A DNA stretch of 64,000 nucleotides from Anaerofilum sp. An201 (GTDB lineage Bacteria > Bacillota > Clostridia > Oscillospirales > Ruminococcaceae): contig NZ_NFJT01000003.1 of NCBI RefSeq assembly GCF_002160015.1, positions 1 through 64,000 of the forward strand, given 5' to 3'. The notes beneath the pieces were generated by a model. That model searched no databases and had not been told where the DNA came from. It saw only the letters and a program-made list of their open reading frames with translations. The position numbers and the translations under genes were made by a program. This document shows, one piece after another, positions 53,060-61,789 of this stretch. Numbering within the stretch: position 1 is the stretch's first letter; each line of letters starts with the position of its first letter.

Positions 53060-53743
53060 ATGCAGCTTGCGCTGCCCGATTCGCTGCCGCTGGACGGGAT
53101 CTGCCGGGGGATGGGCCAGCCGGCCGATGTCCCCGCCGATGCGCCCACCCTCGCGCTGGCCGCCGAAGCCGCCGCCCGGGTGCTGGCCGCCGCCCGCCCG
53201 CTGGCGGTGTGGCGGATGCTGCCGGTGCAGTGGGAGGACAAAACGCCGCGGCTGGCCGGGACCGCCCTGCCCGGCCGGGACATCGCATTGCACCTGCGCG
53301 GCTGCGACGAATGCGCGGTGCTGGCGGTGACGCTGGGCGCCGGGTGCGACCAGCTCCTGCGCCGCCTCTCGGCCGGGCAGGTGGCGCTGGCCGCCGCCGC
53401 CGATTCCGCCGCCAGCCTGCTGGTGGAGCAGATGGCCGACCAGGCCGAAGCCGCCGTCCGCGCCGCACTGCCGCCGGGGCGGTATCTCACCGGCCGCTAT
53501 TCGCCCGGCTATGGGGACCTCCCGCTGGCTTTGCAGCCGTTCGTGGCCGAGCTGGTCAACGCCCGCCGCGCTGTGGGGCTGGCGGTGTCGTCCGCCGGCA
53601 TCCTCACCCCCCGCAAGAGCATCACCGCGCTGCTGGGCGCGTCCGACCACCCCGTGAAAGGGCACCGGGCGGGCTGTGCGCACTGCGCGCTGCGCGATAC
53701 CTGTCAATACCGCAAGGAGGGAACCACCTGTGCAGATCAATGA
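53060..53743 (+). CDS. MetH activation-domain protein, separate subunit
   Basis: A 227-residue protein matching the reactivation (SAM-binding) domain that normally forms the C-terminus of cobalamin-dependent methionine synthase. The RYSPGYGD motif near residue 153 binds SAM, and the C-terminal CAHC, LRDTC and YRKEG motif carries cysteines often found in this stand-alone form. It restores oxidised cob(II)alamin to methylcobalamin. It overlaps metH by 14 bp, and that MetH lacks this domain, so the two act as a split enzyme. Confidence 0.9.
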   Translation: MQLALPDSLPLDGICRGMGQPADVPADAPTLALAAEAAARVLAAARPLAVWRMLPVQWEDKTPRLAGTALPGRDIALHLRGCDECAVLAVTLGAGCDQLLRRLSAGQVALAAAADSAASLLVEQMADQAEAAVRAALPPGRYLTGRYSPGYGDLPLALQPFVAELVNARRAVGLAVSSAGILTPRKSITALLGASDHPVKGHRAGCAHCALRDTCQYRKEGTTCADQ

Positions 53744-56096
53744 ACTGTTCTCGTCCGGCCGCTTTGTGCTGCTGGACGGCGGCATGGGCACCATGCTGCA
53801 AAAAATGGGCCTGGCCCCGGGCGCACGTCCCGAGCTGCTGGCCGTCACCGACCCCGCGCTGCTGGGCCGGGTGCACGCCGCCTACATCGAGGCGGGCGCC
53901 GATGTCCTCTATGCCAACACCTTCGGCGCGTCGCCCCACAAGCTGGAGGACAGCGGCTGCACCGCCCCGCAGCTGATCGGCGCTGCGCTGGACGTTGCCC
54001 GCGAAGCCGCCCGGGCGTCCGGCGCATTGGTGGCGCTGGACATCGGCCCCCTCGGCGAGCTGCTGGCCCCGTCCGGCACGTTGGATTTCGAGGACGCGGT
54101 GGAGCAGTTCGCCTGCATGGTGCGGGCCGGGCGGGACAAAGCCGACCTCATCGTCATCGAAACGATGACCGACCTGCAGGAGGCGCGCGCCGCCCTGCTG
54201 GCCGCCAAAGAAAACAGCACCCTGCCGGTGCTGGTGTCGATGAGCTTCGAGGAGAACGGCCGCACCTTCACCGGCTGCACCGTCGAATCCTTCGCCGCCG
54301 TCATCGGCGGGATGGGGGCGGACGGCCTGGGCATCAACTGCTCGCTGGGCCCGGTGCAGATCCTGCCGCTGGCAAAGCGCCTGTGCGAGAGCGCCCCGGA
54401 GGGCAGGCTGGTATTCGTCAAGCCCAACGCCGGCCTGCCCGACCCCGCCACCGGGGAGTACGCCCTCTCCGCCGCCGATTTCGCCGCCCAGATGCAGCCC
54501 TATGCCGCGCTGGGCGTGGGCGCGCTGGGCGGCTGCTGCGGCACCACCCCCGACCACATCCGCGCCCTGTCGAAGGCCCTGTCCGGCCTTGCTCCGGTTT
54601 CCCGCACACCGGAAAAGCGCAGTATCCTGTGCAGCGCCACCACAGTGGTGGACGCCGCCGACGCGGTGGTGGTGGGCGAGCGCATCAACCCCACCGGCAA
54701 AAAACGGTTCCAGCAGGCACTGCGGGAAGGGGATATGGACTATATCCTCACCCAGGCGGTGTCCCAGGCCGACGCCGGGGCCCAGATGCTGGACGTGAAC
54801 GTGGGCCTGCCCGGTACCGACGAGCCCGCCATGATGCAGCGCACGGTGGAGGCTTTGCAGGGGGTGGTGGACCTGCCGCTGCAGCTGGACTCCACCAGCC
54901 CGGAGGCGCTGGCGCGGGGCCTGCGCCGGTACTGCGGCAAGGCGCTGGTCAACTCGGTGAACGGCAAACAGGAGGTGCTGGACAGCATCCTCCCGCTCTG
55001 CCGCAAATACGGCGCGGCGGTCATCGGCCTGACGCTGGACGAGAACGGCATCCCGCCCGCCGCCGAGGGCCGCGTGGCCATTGCGCGGCGCATCGTGCAG
55101 GCGGCGGCGGGATACGGCATCCCCGCGCGCGACGTCTACATCGACTGCCTCACCCTCACGGTCAGCGCCCAGCAGGACGAGGCGATGGAAACTCTCCGGG
55201 CGCTCTCCACCTGCAAGCGGGAGCTGGGCGTGCGCACCGTGCTGGGCGTGTCAAATATCAGTTTCGGCCTGCCCTGCCGCGGCCACCTGAACGCCGCCTT
55301 CTACACAATGGCGCTGGCGGCCGGCCTGGATCTGGCCATCATCAACCCCAACGCCGAGGGCATGATGGCGGCGGTGTCCGCCTTCCGGGTGCTCACCGGG
55401 CGGGATGCGCAGGCCGCTGCCTACATCGCCCGCTATGCCGACGCCGCCCCGGCACAGGCTTCCTCCGCACCCGGTGCGATGGGCCTGGCCGAAGCGGTGG
55501 AGAAGGGCCTGAAGGCGGAAGCTGCCCAGGCGGCCAAAGCGCTGCTGGCGGCCACCGAGCCGCTGGAGGTGGTGAACGGCACCCTGATCCCGGCGCTGGA
55601 CCGGGTGGGGCAGCGGTTCGAGCAGGGCACCCTGTACCTGCCGCAGCTGCTGCAGGCCGCCACCGCCGCCCAGGCGGCCTTTGAGCTGGTCAAGCAGGCC
55701 ATTGCCGCCGCCGGCGCCGAGCAGGTCAGCCGCGGCCGCATCGTGCTCGCCACCGTGCAGGGGGACATCCACGACATCGGCAAAAACATCGTCAAGGTGA
55801 TTCTGGAAAACTACGGCTATGCCGTCACCGACCTCGGCCGCGACGTCGCCCCCGAGCGGGTGGTGCAGGCGGTCCGGGAGACGGGAGCGCCGCTGGTGGG
55901 GCTGTCGGCCCTGATGACCACCACGCTTCCCGCAATGGCCGAGACCATCCGCCAGCTGCGCGCGGCAAACCTGCCCTGCAAGGTGGTGGTGGGCGGCGCG
56001 GTGCTCACGCCGGAGTACGCCGCCGAGATGGGCGCGGATTTCTATGCAAAGGACGCCAAACAGAGCGCCGACATCGCCAACGAGATCTTCGCCTGA
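53730..56096 (+). CDS. metH: Cobalamin-dependent methionine synthase, without activation domain
   Basis: Transfers the methyl group from 5-methyl-THF to homocysteine through cobalamin. Domains in order: homocysteine-binding (about 1-290; zinc cysteines in NCSLGP near residue 203 and GGCCGT near 267), folate-binding (VVGERINPTGKKRFQ, about 310-570), cap (590-670) and the B12-binding Rossmann domain (670-788) with the GDIHDIG base-off histidine motif near residue 681. The SAM-dependent activation domain is absent; it is encoded by the upstream gene. The start is GTG 53730 after AAGGAGGG. 788 residues fits this shorter clostridial form. Confidence 0.96.
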   Translation: MQINELFSSGRFVLLDGGMGTMLQKMGLAPGARPELLAVTDPALLGRVHAAYIEAGADVLYANTFGASPHKLEDSGCTAPQLIGAALDVAREAARASGALVALDIGPLGELLAPSGTLDFEDAVEQFACMVRAGRDKADLIVIETMTDLQEARAALLAAKENSTLPVLVSMSFEENGRTFTGCTVESFAAVIGGMGADGLGINCSLGPVQILPLAKRLCESAPEGRLVFVKPNAGLPDPATGEYALSAADFAAQMQPYAALGVGALGGCCGTTPDHIRALSKALSGLAPVSRTPEKRSILCSATTVVDAADAVVVGERINPTGKKRFQQALREGDMDYILTQAVSQADAGAQMLDVNVGLPGTDEPAMMQRTVEALQGVVDLPLQLDSTSPEALARGLRRYCGKALVNSVNGKQEVLDSILPLCRKYGAAVIGLTLDENGIPPAAEGRVAIARRIVQAAAGYGIPARDVYIDCLTLTVSAQQDEAMETLRALSTCKRELGVRTVLGVSNISFGLPCRGHLNAAFYTMALAAGLDLAIINPNAEGMMAAVSAFRVLTGRDAQAAAYIARYADAAPAQASSAPGAMGLAEAVEKGLKAEAAQAAKALLAATEPLEVVNGTLIPALDRVGQRFEQGTLYLPQLLQAATAAQAAFELVKQAIAAAGAEQVSRGRIVLATVQGDIHDIGKNIVKVILENYGYAVTDLGRDVAPERVVQAVRETGAPLVGLSALMTTTLPAMAETIRQLRAANLPCKVVVGGAVLTPEYAAEMGADFYAKDAKQSADIANEIFA

Positions 56097-56108
56097 TGCA
56101 TACAACAG

Positions 56109-56153
56109 AAACCCCGCCCGCTCTGGCATCGCGCACAGAGCGGGCGGGGTTTT
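56109..56153 (+). terminator. Terminator of the metF-metH operon
   Basis: A 15-16-bp GC-rich stem (56109-56124 with 56137-56152), followed by TTTG. Confidence 0.88.
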
Positions 56154-56169
56154 GCCGGGATTGAAAAAA

Positions 56170-56211
56170 CAAAAAGCAAAAGCGCCCAGCCAAACGACTG
56201 AGCGCTTTTTT
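56170..56211 (-). terminator. Terminator of the tRNA-Asp-Thr transcript
   Basis: A 9-bp stem (56181-56189 with 56198-56206). T-rich runs follow on both strands, and on the minus strand it sits just after tRNA-Thr. Confidence 0.8.
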
Positions 56212-56212
56212 C

Positions 56213-56288
56213 TGGAGCTGCTAATGCGATTCGAACGCACGACCTCATCCTTACCAAGGATGTGCTCTGCCTGCTGAGCTATAGCAGC
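56213..56288 (-). tRNA. tRNA-Thr (GGT)
   Basis: A 76-nt cloverleaf on the minus strand. Acceptor GCTGCTA pairs with TAGCAGC, discriminator T, CCA encoded. The anticodon loop TTGGTAA gives GGT (reads ACC and ACT). It follows tRNA-Asp in the same transcript. Confidence 0.96.
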
Positions 56289-56291
56289 AAA

Positions 56292-56368
56292 TGGCGACCC
56301 GGATGGGGCTCGAACCCACGACCTCCAGCGTGACAGGCTGGCGTACTAACCGACTGTACTACCGGGCC
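56292..56368 (-). tRNA. tRNA-Asp (GTC)
   Basis: A 77-nt cloverleaf on the minus strand. The acceptor GGCCCGG pairs with CCGGGTC (one GT pair), discriminator G, CCA encoded. The anticodon stem CCAGC/GCTGG encloses CTGTCAC, giving GTC. It is only three bases upstream of tRNA-Thr. Confidence 0.97.
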
Positions 56369-56399
56369 ACTTGCGTGCCGCACACTTGCGACGCTGTAT

Positions 56400-56428
56400 A
56401 TTATAGCGAACCTGTGCGCAAAAGTCAA
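56400..56428 (-). promoter_or_regulatory. Promoter of tRNA-Asp and tRNA-Thr
   Basis: On the minus strand TTGACT (56423-56428), 17 bp and a perfect TATAAT (56400-56405). Confidence 0.9.
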
Positions 56429-56482
56429 CAGCTTTTTTTGAAAAAGCCAAAAAAATATTTTTCAAAAAATTTGGCAAAAGGG

Positions 56483-56511
56483 TTGACAAAACTTCCTTTT
56501 TCGTGTATCCT
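56483..56511 (+). promoter_or_regulatory. Promoter of tRNA-Trp
   Basis: A perfect TTGACA (56483-56488), a 17-bp spacer and TATCCT (56506-56511). It is divergent from the tRNA-Asp promoter within an AT-rich 180-bp region. Confidence 0.85.
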
Positions 56512-56551
56512 AATGGAGCACTCACGAGAGCGCACAGAACAAATGGAATAA

Positions 56552-56627
56552 AGGGGTATAGCTCAGTTGGTAGAGCAGCGGTCTCCAAAACCGCGTGCCG
56601 AGGGTTCGAATCCTTCTGCCCCTGCCA
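56552..56627 (+). tRNA. tRNA-Trp (CCA)
   Basis: A 76-nt cloverleaf: acceptor AGGGGTA with TGCCCCT, discriminator G, CCA encoded. The anticodon loop CTCCAAA gives CCA (reads TGG). A single-gene transcript. Confidence 0.97.
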
Positions 56628-56628
56628 G

Positions 56629-56668
56629 AACGGCGGCGAGAACAACAGGTTCCCGCCGCCGTTTTTTT
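56629..56668 (+). terminator. Terminator of tRNA-Trp
   Basis: An 8-bp GC stem (56631-56638 with 56654-56661) followed by seven T. Confidence 0.93.
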
Positions 56669-56755
56669 GCAAAAATCCCGCAGGGAACGCTGCCGGGATC
56701 TCTGTCTGCCAAAAAATGCTGTGCCCGCTTTTGCGCTGTTTCGACGGCCTGTCCG

Positions 56756-56764
56756 TGCTATACT
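56756..56764 (+). promoter_or_regulatory. Extended -10 promoter of the coiled-coil gene
   Basis: TGC followed by TATACT (56759-56764) forms an extended -10 element, with no good -35. Confidence 0.5.
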
Positions 56765-56801
56765 GTGTCCACACAGCACAGCCGGAAAGGAGGGACGAAC
56801 G

Positions 56802-57053
56802 ATGCCGCGCGGAGTGAGAAAGCAGGTGGAATACACCGGAAAGGCCGCCAAAGCGCAGGAAAAGGTGCTTCGCTTGCAGGAGGAACTGCAGCAGGCACGC
56901 CAGGAGCTGAAAGCGGCCTACCGCGAACAGCTGCGGGAAGAAAAGGCGGCGGCAGGCAAAAAGGCCAAGGAAGACCAGGCCATCCTGCTGCGTGCCTTCA
57001 AGAATTCCGGCAAAAGCGTGGAGGAGGTCCTCCAGGCCATCGGCGCCCAGTGA
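56802..57053 (+). CDS. Small coiled-coil protein
   Basis: An 83-residue, highly charged protein. Residues about 12-65 (GKAAKAQEKVLRLQEELQQA, then QELKAAYREQLREEKAAAGK) form a predicted coiled coil, ending in a short globular segment KSVEEVLQAIGAQ. The start 56802 follows GGAAAGGAGGG. It has its own extended -10 promoter and a terminator. No family recognised; the basic start and coiled coil would allow DNA or RNA association, but this is not shown. Confidence 0.75.
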   Translation: MPRGVRKQVEYTGKAAKAQEKVLRLQEELQQARQELKAAYREQLREEKAAAGKKAKEDQAILLRAFKNSGKSVEEVLQAIGAQ

Positions 57054-57054
57054 A

Positions 57055-57100
57055 ACAGGCGGCTGCCCCGGCAAAACGGGCGCGGCCGTCTGTTTTTGTT
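57055..57100 (+). terminator. Terminator of the coiled-coil gene
   Basis: A GC-rich stem with several GT pairs, arms beginning near 57055 and ending near 57092, then TTTTTG. Confidence 0.7.
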
Positions 57101-57127
57101 TGCAGGCGCGGGAAAATATGGTATACT
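57100..57127 (+). promoter_or_regulatory. Promoter of the 57188 gene
   Basis: TTGCAG (57100-57105), 16 bp and TATACT (57122-57127). Confidence 0.65.
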
Positions 57128-57187
57128 ATATACGCATACAGAGCAAAATACCGTGCCCCCGGCGGCACGCAAAAGGAGATATCGCAG

Positions 57188-57577
57188 ATGGCTGCAATCG
57201 AAACGAAACAGCTGGTGCCCAAGGGCTGCGCCGCGCTGTGCTATGAAAGGGAAGGCAACACCAAATTCCGCGACCGCGTCACCGTGTTCTACGACGGCAA
57301 GCTGGTGTTCGAGCGCTTCTGCTGGGGCGAGGCGGCCGGCCTGGTCTTTGCCGCCTGGGCCGACGGCGTCGGGGCGGACGGAGCCATCCAGTGGCGGCGT
57401 CCCTTCGACGCGGCGGTGAAGGAGGACGCACTGCCCCAAACGGTCTGCGAGGCCTCCCGCGACGCGCTGCGCTTCGACGGCCAACCCGCCCGCTGGCTGC
57501 TGGAGGACACCAAAAAGTCCGACCCCATCCACGGCTATTCCGGCCTCAAGGTGCTGCTGGGCCGTCTGTTCGGGTAA
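57188..57577 (+). CDS. Conserved-looking protein of unknown function
   Basis: A 129-residue soluble protein, mixed alpha/beta in character, with VTVFYDGKLVFERFCWGE in the middle and a lysine/glycine-rich end (GYSGLKVLLGRLFG). No motif, signal peptide or membrane segment is visible. The start follows AAAGGAGATATCGCAG. It shares a transcript with the C-GCAxxG-C-C gene 13 bp downstream. Function unknown. Confidence 0.7.
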   Translation: MAAIETKQLVPKGCAALCYEREGNTKFRDRVTVFYDGKLVFERFCWGEAAGLVFAAWADGVGADGAIQWRRPFDAAVKEDALPQTVCEASRDALRFDGQPARWLLEDTKKSDPIHGYSGLKVLLGRLFG

Positions 57578-57590
57578 AGGAGATGCGCAG

Positions 57591-58049
57591 ATGAGCAAAG
57601 CGGAAGAAGCGCGCGCGCTGTTTTTGCAGGGGTATAACTGCTGCCAGTCGGTGGTGGGGGCCTTTGCGCCCGAGATGGGGCTGGAGCTGGAGACCGCCGT
57701 GCGCCTGGCCAGCGGAATGGGCGGCGGCATCGGGCGCCTGCGCAGCGTCTGCGGCGCGTGCAGCGGGATGTGCATCGCGGCGGGGATGCTGCGGGGCTAT
57801 TCCTCTCCCCGGGCCACCACCGAAAAGACCCGCACCTACGCCATGATCCAGCAGCTGGTGGGGCAGTTTCAGCAAAAGAGCGGCAGCATGATCTGCAAGG
57901 AGCTGCTGGGTCTGGACGAGCCGGAGGGCGTCGCCCAGGCCAGCGAGCGCACTGCCGAGTATTACCAAAAACGCCCCTGCCCCGATCTGGTGGCACAGGC
58001 GGCGGGGATTCTGGAGGAGTTTCTGGCTTCGGAAAAACCGGATGTATAA
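57591..58049 (+). CDS. C-GCAxxG-C-C family putative redox protein
   Basis: A 152-residue protein of the C_GCAxxG_C_C family. The cysteines are arranged as in that family: NCCQSVVGAF near residue 17, then VCGACSGMC near residue 53, with further cysteines later (MICKE, CPD). Members are proposed to be redox-active, but no reaction is known. The start follows AAAGGAGATGCGCAG. It is co-transcribed with the gene upstream and followed by a DUF378 gene. Confidence 0.88.
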   Translation: MSKAEEARALFLQGYNCCQSVVGAFAPEMGLELETAVRLASGMGGGIGRLRSVCGACSGMCIAAGMLRGYSSPRATTEKTRTYAMIQQLVGQFQQKSGSMICKELLGLDEPEGVAQASERTAEYYQKRPCPDLVAQAAGILEEFLASEKPDV

Positions 58050-58095
58050 CTTCCCCCTGTACTGCATATACTGTGGTACAAAAGGAGGTTTCAGT

Positions 58096-58314
58096 ATGCC
58101 ATCTATTGTATTCAAGATCTGCCTGGTGCTGCTGATCGTCGGCGGCCTGAACTGGGGCCTGATCGGCCTGTTCAGCTTCGATCTTGTCGGCTGGCTGTTT
58201 GGCGGAAGCGCCAGTTGGATCAGCCGCGTGATCTTTTCGCTGGTGGGCGTGGCCGCGGTCGTGGCGATCCCGTACCTGTTTATGTCGTCCGACGACGACA
58301 GACACGAAGCCTGA
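58096..58314 (+). CDS. DUF378 family membrane protein
   Basis: A 72-residue protein with two transmembrane segments (about 7-30 and 40-62) and the typical LNWGLIGLF signature of DUF378. The start 58096 follows AAAGGAGG. Such small membrane proteins are common in Clostridia; function unknown. A terminator follows. Confidence 0.88.
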   Translation: MPSIVFKICLVLLIVGGLNWGLIGLFSFDLVGWLFGGSASWISRVIFSLVGVAAVVAIPYLFMSSDDDRHEA

Positions 58315-58328
58315 GTATCCGCAGATAC

Positions 58329-58378
58329 GGCGGTGCGCGTGGGAGAGTTTTCTCCGATGTGCACCGCCTGCTTTTTTT
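58329..58378 (+). terminator. Terminator of the DUF378 gene
   Basis: An 8-bp stem (58329-58336 with 58361-58368) with a long loop, then seven T. Confidence 0.85.
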
Positions 58379-58438
58379 GTGCTGGCGCCTGTGGTATAAT
58401 GACCGCATCACGGCCATTTTGTATACAAGAGGAGGGGG

Positions 58439-61400
58439 ATGCAGATGCTGGAATTGCTTCTGGGGCCGTCCGGCTATGGAAAAACAACACAGATCCTGTC
58501 CGCCGTGCGCGCGCGGGCCGAGCAGGGGGGCGAGAGCCTGCTGGTGGTGCCGGAGCAGGCCTCGGCCACCACCGAGGGCCTTGTGCGCCGCACGCTGGGC
58601 GAGCGGCTGGTGTCGGGCGTGACGGTGTGCAGCTTCCGCACGCTGGCCGAGCGCATCCTGGACGAATGCGGCGGCGGGGAGCTGCCCACCGTCAGCGAGG
58701 CGGGGCGGGCGGTGCTGGTGCGCCGCGCCCTGCACGCGCTGGACCCGGAGGACATCAGCCAGTTCGGCGGGGTGCGGCGTTCGGCGTCCTTCTGCGCGGC
58801 CTGCGCCAAGGCGGTGCAGGAGCTGAAAACCGCGGGCGTCACCCCGCAGCTGCTGGCCCGCGCGGGGGCTTCCCAGCCCCGCCTGCGCCAGCTGGCCCTG
58901 ATCTTCTCCGCCTACGAGGCCCAGCTGGCGGGCGCCGCGCTCGACCCGTCCGACCGCCTCACGGTGGCGGCGTCCCGTCTCGCCCCCGGCTTTTTTGCGG
59001 GACAGGAGATCTTCCTGGACGGCTTCGACGGCTTCACCGCCCCCCAGTACCAGCTGCTGCGCGCGATGCTGGACGGCGGCGCCGACCTCACGGCCGCCCT
59101 GTGCTGCCCGGGTTTGGGCGGGGGAGAGGCGCTGTTCGCCCCCGCGCAGGAGACCGCCCGCCGCCTGTCCCGCCTGGCGTCCGGGGCGGGGGTGCGCACG
59201 AAGGTCACCGTCCTGCAAACCGACCGCCGCCATGCGCCCGGCAGCGGGATGGCCCTGCTGGCCGACGCGCTGCAAAGCGGCCTGCCGCTGGAAAAAACGC
59301 TGGACGGGGTCTGGCTCACCCCGGTGCAGGCGCCGTGGCAGGAGGCGAAATACGCCGCCGCCGCGCTGGCAGGGGAAGCCCGCAAAGGCACGCCGTACAG
59401 CCGGATGGCGGTGGTCTGCCGCGATAAGACCGGCTACGACGCCGCCCTGCGCCGGGAGTGCCGCCTGATGGGGGTGCCGCTGTTCGAGGACGAAAACGTC
59501 ACCCTGCAGTTCAGCGCTCCGGCGGCGGCCATGCGGGCGGCGGTGTCGATCGCGCGGCGGGGCCTGAACGCCGCCGACATCCTCGCCTTTCTCAAAACCG
59601 GCCTGGTGCAGGGGGCCGATGCCCCGGGCATCGCCATGCTGGAAAGCTACACCCAGGTGTGGCGGATGACCGCCGACGACTGGCGCAGCCCTCTGCCGGA
59701 GGGCCGCACGCTGGACGGCTACGACGCCCGCCCCGACGATCCCGCCGCCAAAGCGGAGATGGCCGCGGCCGAGCGTGTGCGCGCGCTGGCAGCCGGTCCG
59801 CTGGACGCCTTCTGGCAGCGCACCGCGCCCGCCCGCACCGCACAGGGGATGCGGGGCAGCGCTCTGTGCGAAGCGCTGTACGACCTTCTGGAAGAGGTGG
59901 GAGCGCCCGCCTGTGTCTCCGCAGCCGCCGCCCGGACCGAGCTGCACAGCGCCCCCGCCGCCGACGAACAGCGCCGCATGTGGGACGCCGCGATGGAACT
60001 GCTGGACGAGCTGTACCGCCTGCTGGAGCAGGACGAGGTCACCGCCGCCGAGTTCGACGAGCTGCTGCATCTGATGCTGCGCGGGTCGGACCTGGGGCGC
60101 ATCCCGCAGATGCTGGAGGCGGTCCTGTTCACCACCGCCGACCGTCTGCGCCCCGAGGGGATCGACTGCTGTGTGGTGCTGGGCGCGGCCGACGGCCAGT
60201 TCCCGCCGCCGGTGGGAGCCAGCGGCCTTTTGTCCCATGCCGACCGCGAGCTGCTGGCCGCCGCGGGCGCGTCGCTGCCGGGCGAGTTCGAGCAGCGCGT
60301 GCGGCAGGAGGAGCTGTATTTCTACCGCACCGCCGCGGCGGCCTGCTGCCGCACCTGGTTTTTCTATTCCCAGAACGGCGGCGAAGCGCGTCCCAGCCCC
60401 GCGCTGGCACAGGCCGGAGCGGAGCAAATGCCCCCGTTCCACCCCACCCCGGCCCTGCTCTGCCCCACCCCCGAAGCGGCGGTGGACTGGCTGTGCGGCC
60501 GGGGCGGAGAGGAGTTTGCCGGCCGTCTGCCGGGCCTTTCGGAGCGTCTGGAGGAGCTGCAGCAGCGGGGGAGCACCCCGGTCTATGCTGTCCGGGACAC
60601 CCCGGCCATGCAGCTGCTGCTGGGCCGCGACCTCACCATCTCGCCCAGCCGGATGGAGCGTTTCTACCGCTGCCGGCTGGCGTATTTTCTGGAATATGTC
60701 GCCCGTCTGCGCGCGCCGCGCCCGGCCAGGCTGGACATGCGCCTGGGCGGTGCGCTGATCCATTTCATCCTCGAGCGCGCGCTGCAGTCGGCCGAGTTCC
60801 TGCAGGGCGTGGAGCAGCAGAAAGAGGGCCTTTCGCCCGACCCCGCGCCCCTGCGCCAACTGGCAAAAACGCTGGCGGAGGAGTATCTGGATACATTGCC
60901 GGGCCAGACCGGCCTTTCCCGCCGCGAGGAAAACACGGTGCGCCGCATCGTGGACGGCATGGCGCCGCTCTTGCAGTTTTTGCAGGCGGAGCAGGCCCAG
61001 AGCCGCTTTGCGCCCGAGGCGTTCGAGCTGTCGATCGGTCCGCAGCAGGAGCAGCCGGGCCTGTCGGTGCCGCTGCCGGACGGCCACACCGCCTTCCTCA
61101 CCGGCAAGATCGACCGCGTGGACGCCATGCAGTCCGACGGCCGCCGCTGGCTGCGGGTGGTGGACTACAAGACCGGCGGCAAGGATTTTTCGCTGGACAG
61201 CGTGTTCTACGGCCTCGACGCCCAGATGCTGCTGTATCTGTTCTCGCTCTGTCCGCCCACGGCGGGCGGCTTTGCCGACACAGGCCTGCCGGCGGGCGTG
61301 CTGTACCTGCTGGCAGACCCCAAAAAGCAGACGGCCAGCCGCGAAAAGGTCTGCGCGCCGCAGCCGCCGTCCTACGCCTGGCACGGCCTTGTGACCAACG

Positions 61401-61789
61401 AGGAAGAGGTCTGGCGCGGGATGGACGCCGAGGGTACCGGAAAGTATGTGCCGTTCGGCTTCAAGGGAAAGGGCGAGCGCACCCCCAACCAGTACAGCGC
61501 CGGCAAGCTGGCCAGCCGCAGCGAGATGGCGCGCATCTGCGCCCACCTGTGCCGCAAATTGCAGCAGATGGGGGCGGACCTGTATGCCGGGCAGGTGGAC
61601 GCCAGCCCGCTGAAGGGCGGCAATTTCGACCCCTGCCGGTACTGCGCGTACAGCGACGTCTGCCGCCGTGCGCCCGACGCCCCCGTGGAGGAGATGCGCC
61701 CCGGCGCGGGCAAGGCCTTCCGCGACGACGAACAACAGGAGGAGGATACCCATGAAACGATGGACAAGCCAGCAGCAGGCCGCGATTGA
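58439..61789 (+). CDS. addB: AddB subunit of the AddAB helicase-nuclease
   Basis: The AddB (RexB) partner of the AddAB complex, which resects double-strand breaks and recognises Chi-like sites for RecA-dependent repair. The 1116-residue protein has an N-terminal GPSGYGKT nucleotide-binding loop (residues 9-16), a UvrD-like but degenerate helicase core, and a C-terminal RecB-type nuclease with VVDYKTGG. Its [4Fe-4S] cluster cysteines are visible as RCRLAYF near residue 743 and CRYCAYSDVC near residue 1068. It overlaps addA by 38 bp, so the subunits are coupled. A -10 TATAAT lies at 58395. Confidence 0.96.
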   Translation: MQMLELLLGPSGYGKTTQILSAVRARAEQGGESLLVVPEQASATTEGLVRRTLGERLVSGVTVCSFRTLAERILDECGGGELPTVSEAGRAVLVRRALHALDPEDISQFGGVRRSASFCAACAKAVQELKTAGVTPQLLARAGASQPRLRQLALIFSAYEAQLAGAALDPSDRLTVAASRLAPGFFAGQEIFLDGFDGFTAPQYQLLRAMLDGGADLTAALCCPGLGGGEALFAPAQETARRLSRLASGAGVRTKVTVLQTDRRHAPGSGMALLADALQSGLPLEKTLDGVWLTPVQAPWQEAKYAAAALAGEARKGTPYSRMAVVCRDKTGYDAALRRECRLMGVPLFEDENVTLQFSAPAAAMRAAVSIARRGLNAADILAFLKTGLVQGADAPGIAMLESYTQVWRMTADDWRSPLPEGRTLDGYDARPDDPAAKAEMAAAERVRALAAGPLDAFWQRTAPARTAQGMRGSALCEALYDLLEEVGAPACVSAAAARTELHSAPAADEQRRMWDAAMELLDELYRLLEQDEVTAAEFDELLHLMLRGSDLGRIPQMLEAVLFTTADRLRPEGIDCCVVLGAADGQFPPPVGASGLLSHADRELLAAAGASLPGEFEQRVRQEELYFYRTAAAACCRTWFFYSQNGGEARPSPALAQAGAEQMPPFHPTPALLCPTPEAAVDWLCGRGGEEFAGRLPGLSERLEELQQRGSTPVYAVRDTPAMQLLLGRDLTISPSRMERFYRCRLAYFLEYVARLRAPRPARLDMRLGGALIHFILERALQSAEFLQGVEQQKEGLSPDPAPLRQLAKTLAEEYLDTLPGQTGLSRREENTVRRIVDGMAPLLQFLQAEQAQSRFAPEAFELSIGPQQEQPGLSVPLPDGHTAFLTGKIDRVDAMQSDGRRWLRVVDYKTGGKDFSLDSVFYGLDAQMLLYLFSLCPPTAGGFADTGLPAGVLYLLADPKKQTASREKVCAPQPPSYAWHGLVTNEEEVWRGMDAEGTGKYVPFGFKGKGERTPNQYSAGKLASRSEMARICAHLCRKLQQMGADLYAGQVDASPLKGGNFDPCRYCAYSDVCRRAPDAPVEEMRPGAGKAFRDDEQQEEDTHETMDKPAAGRD

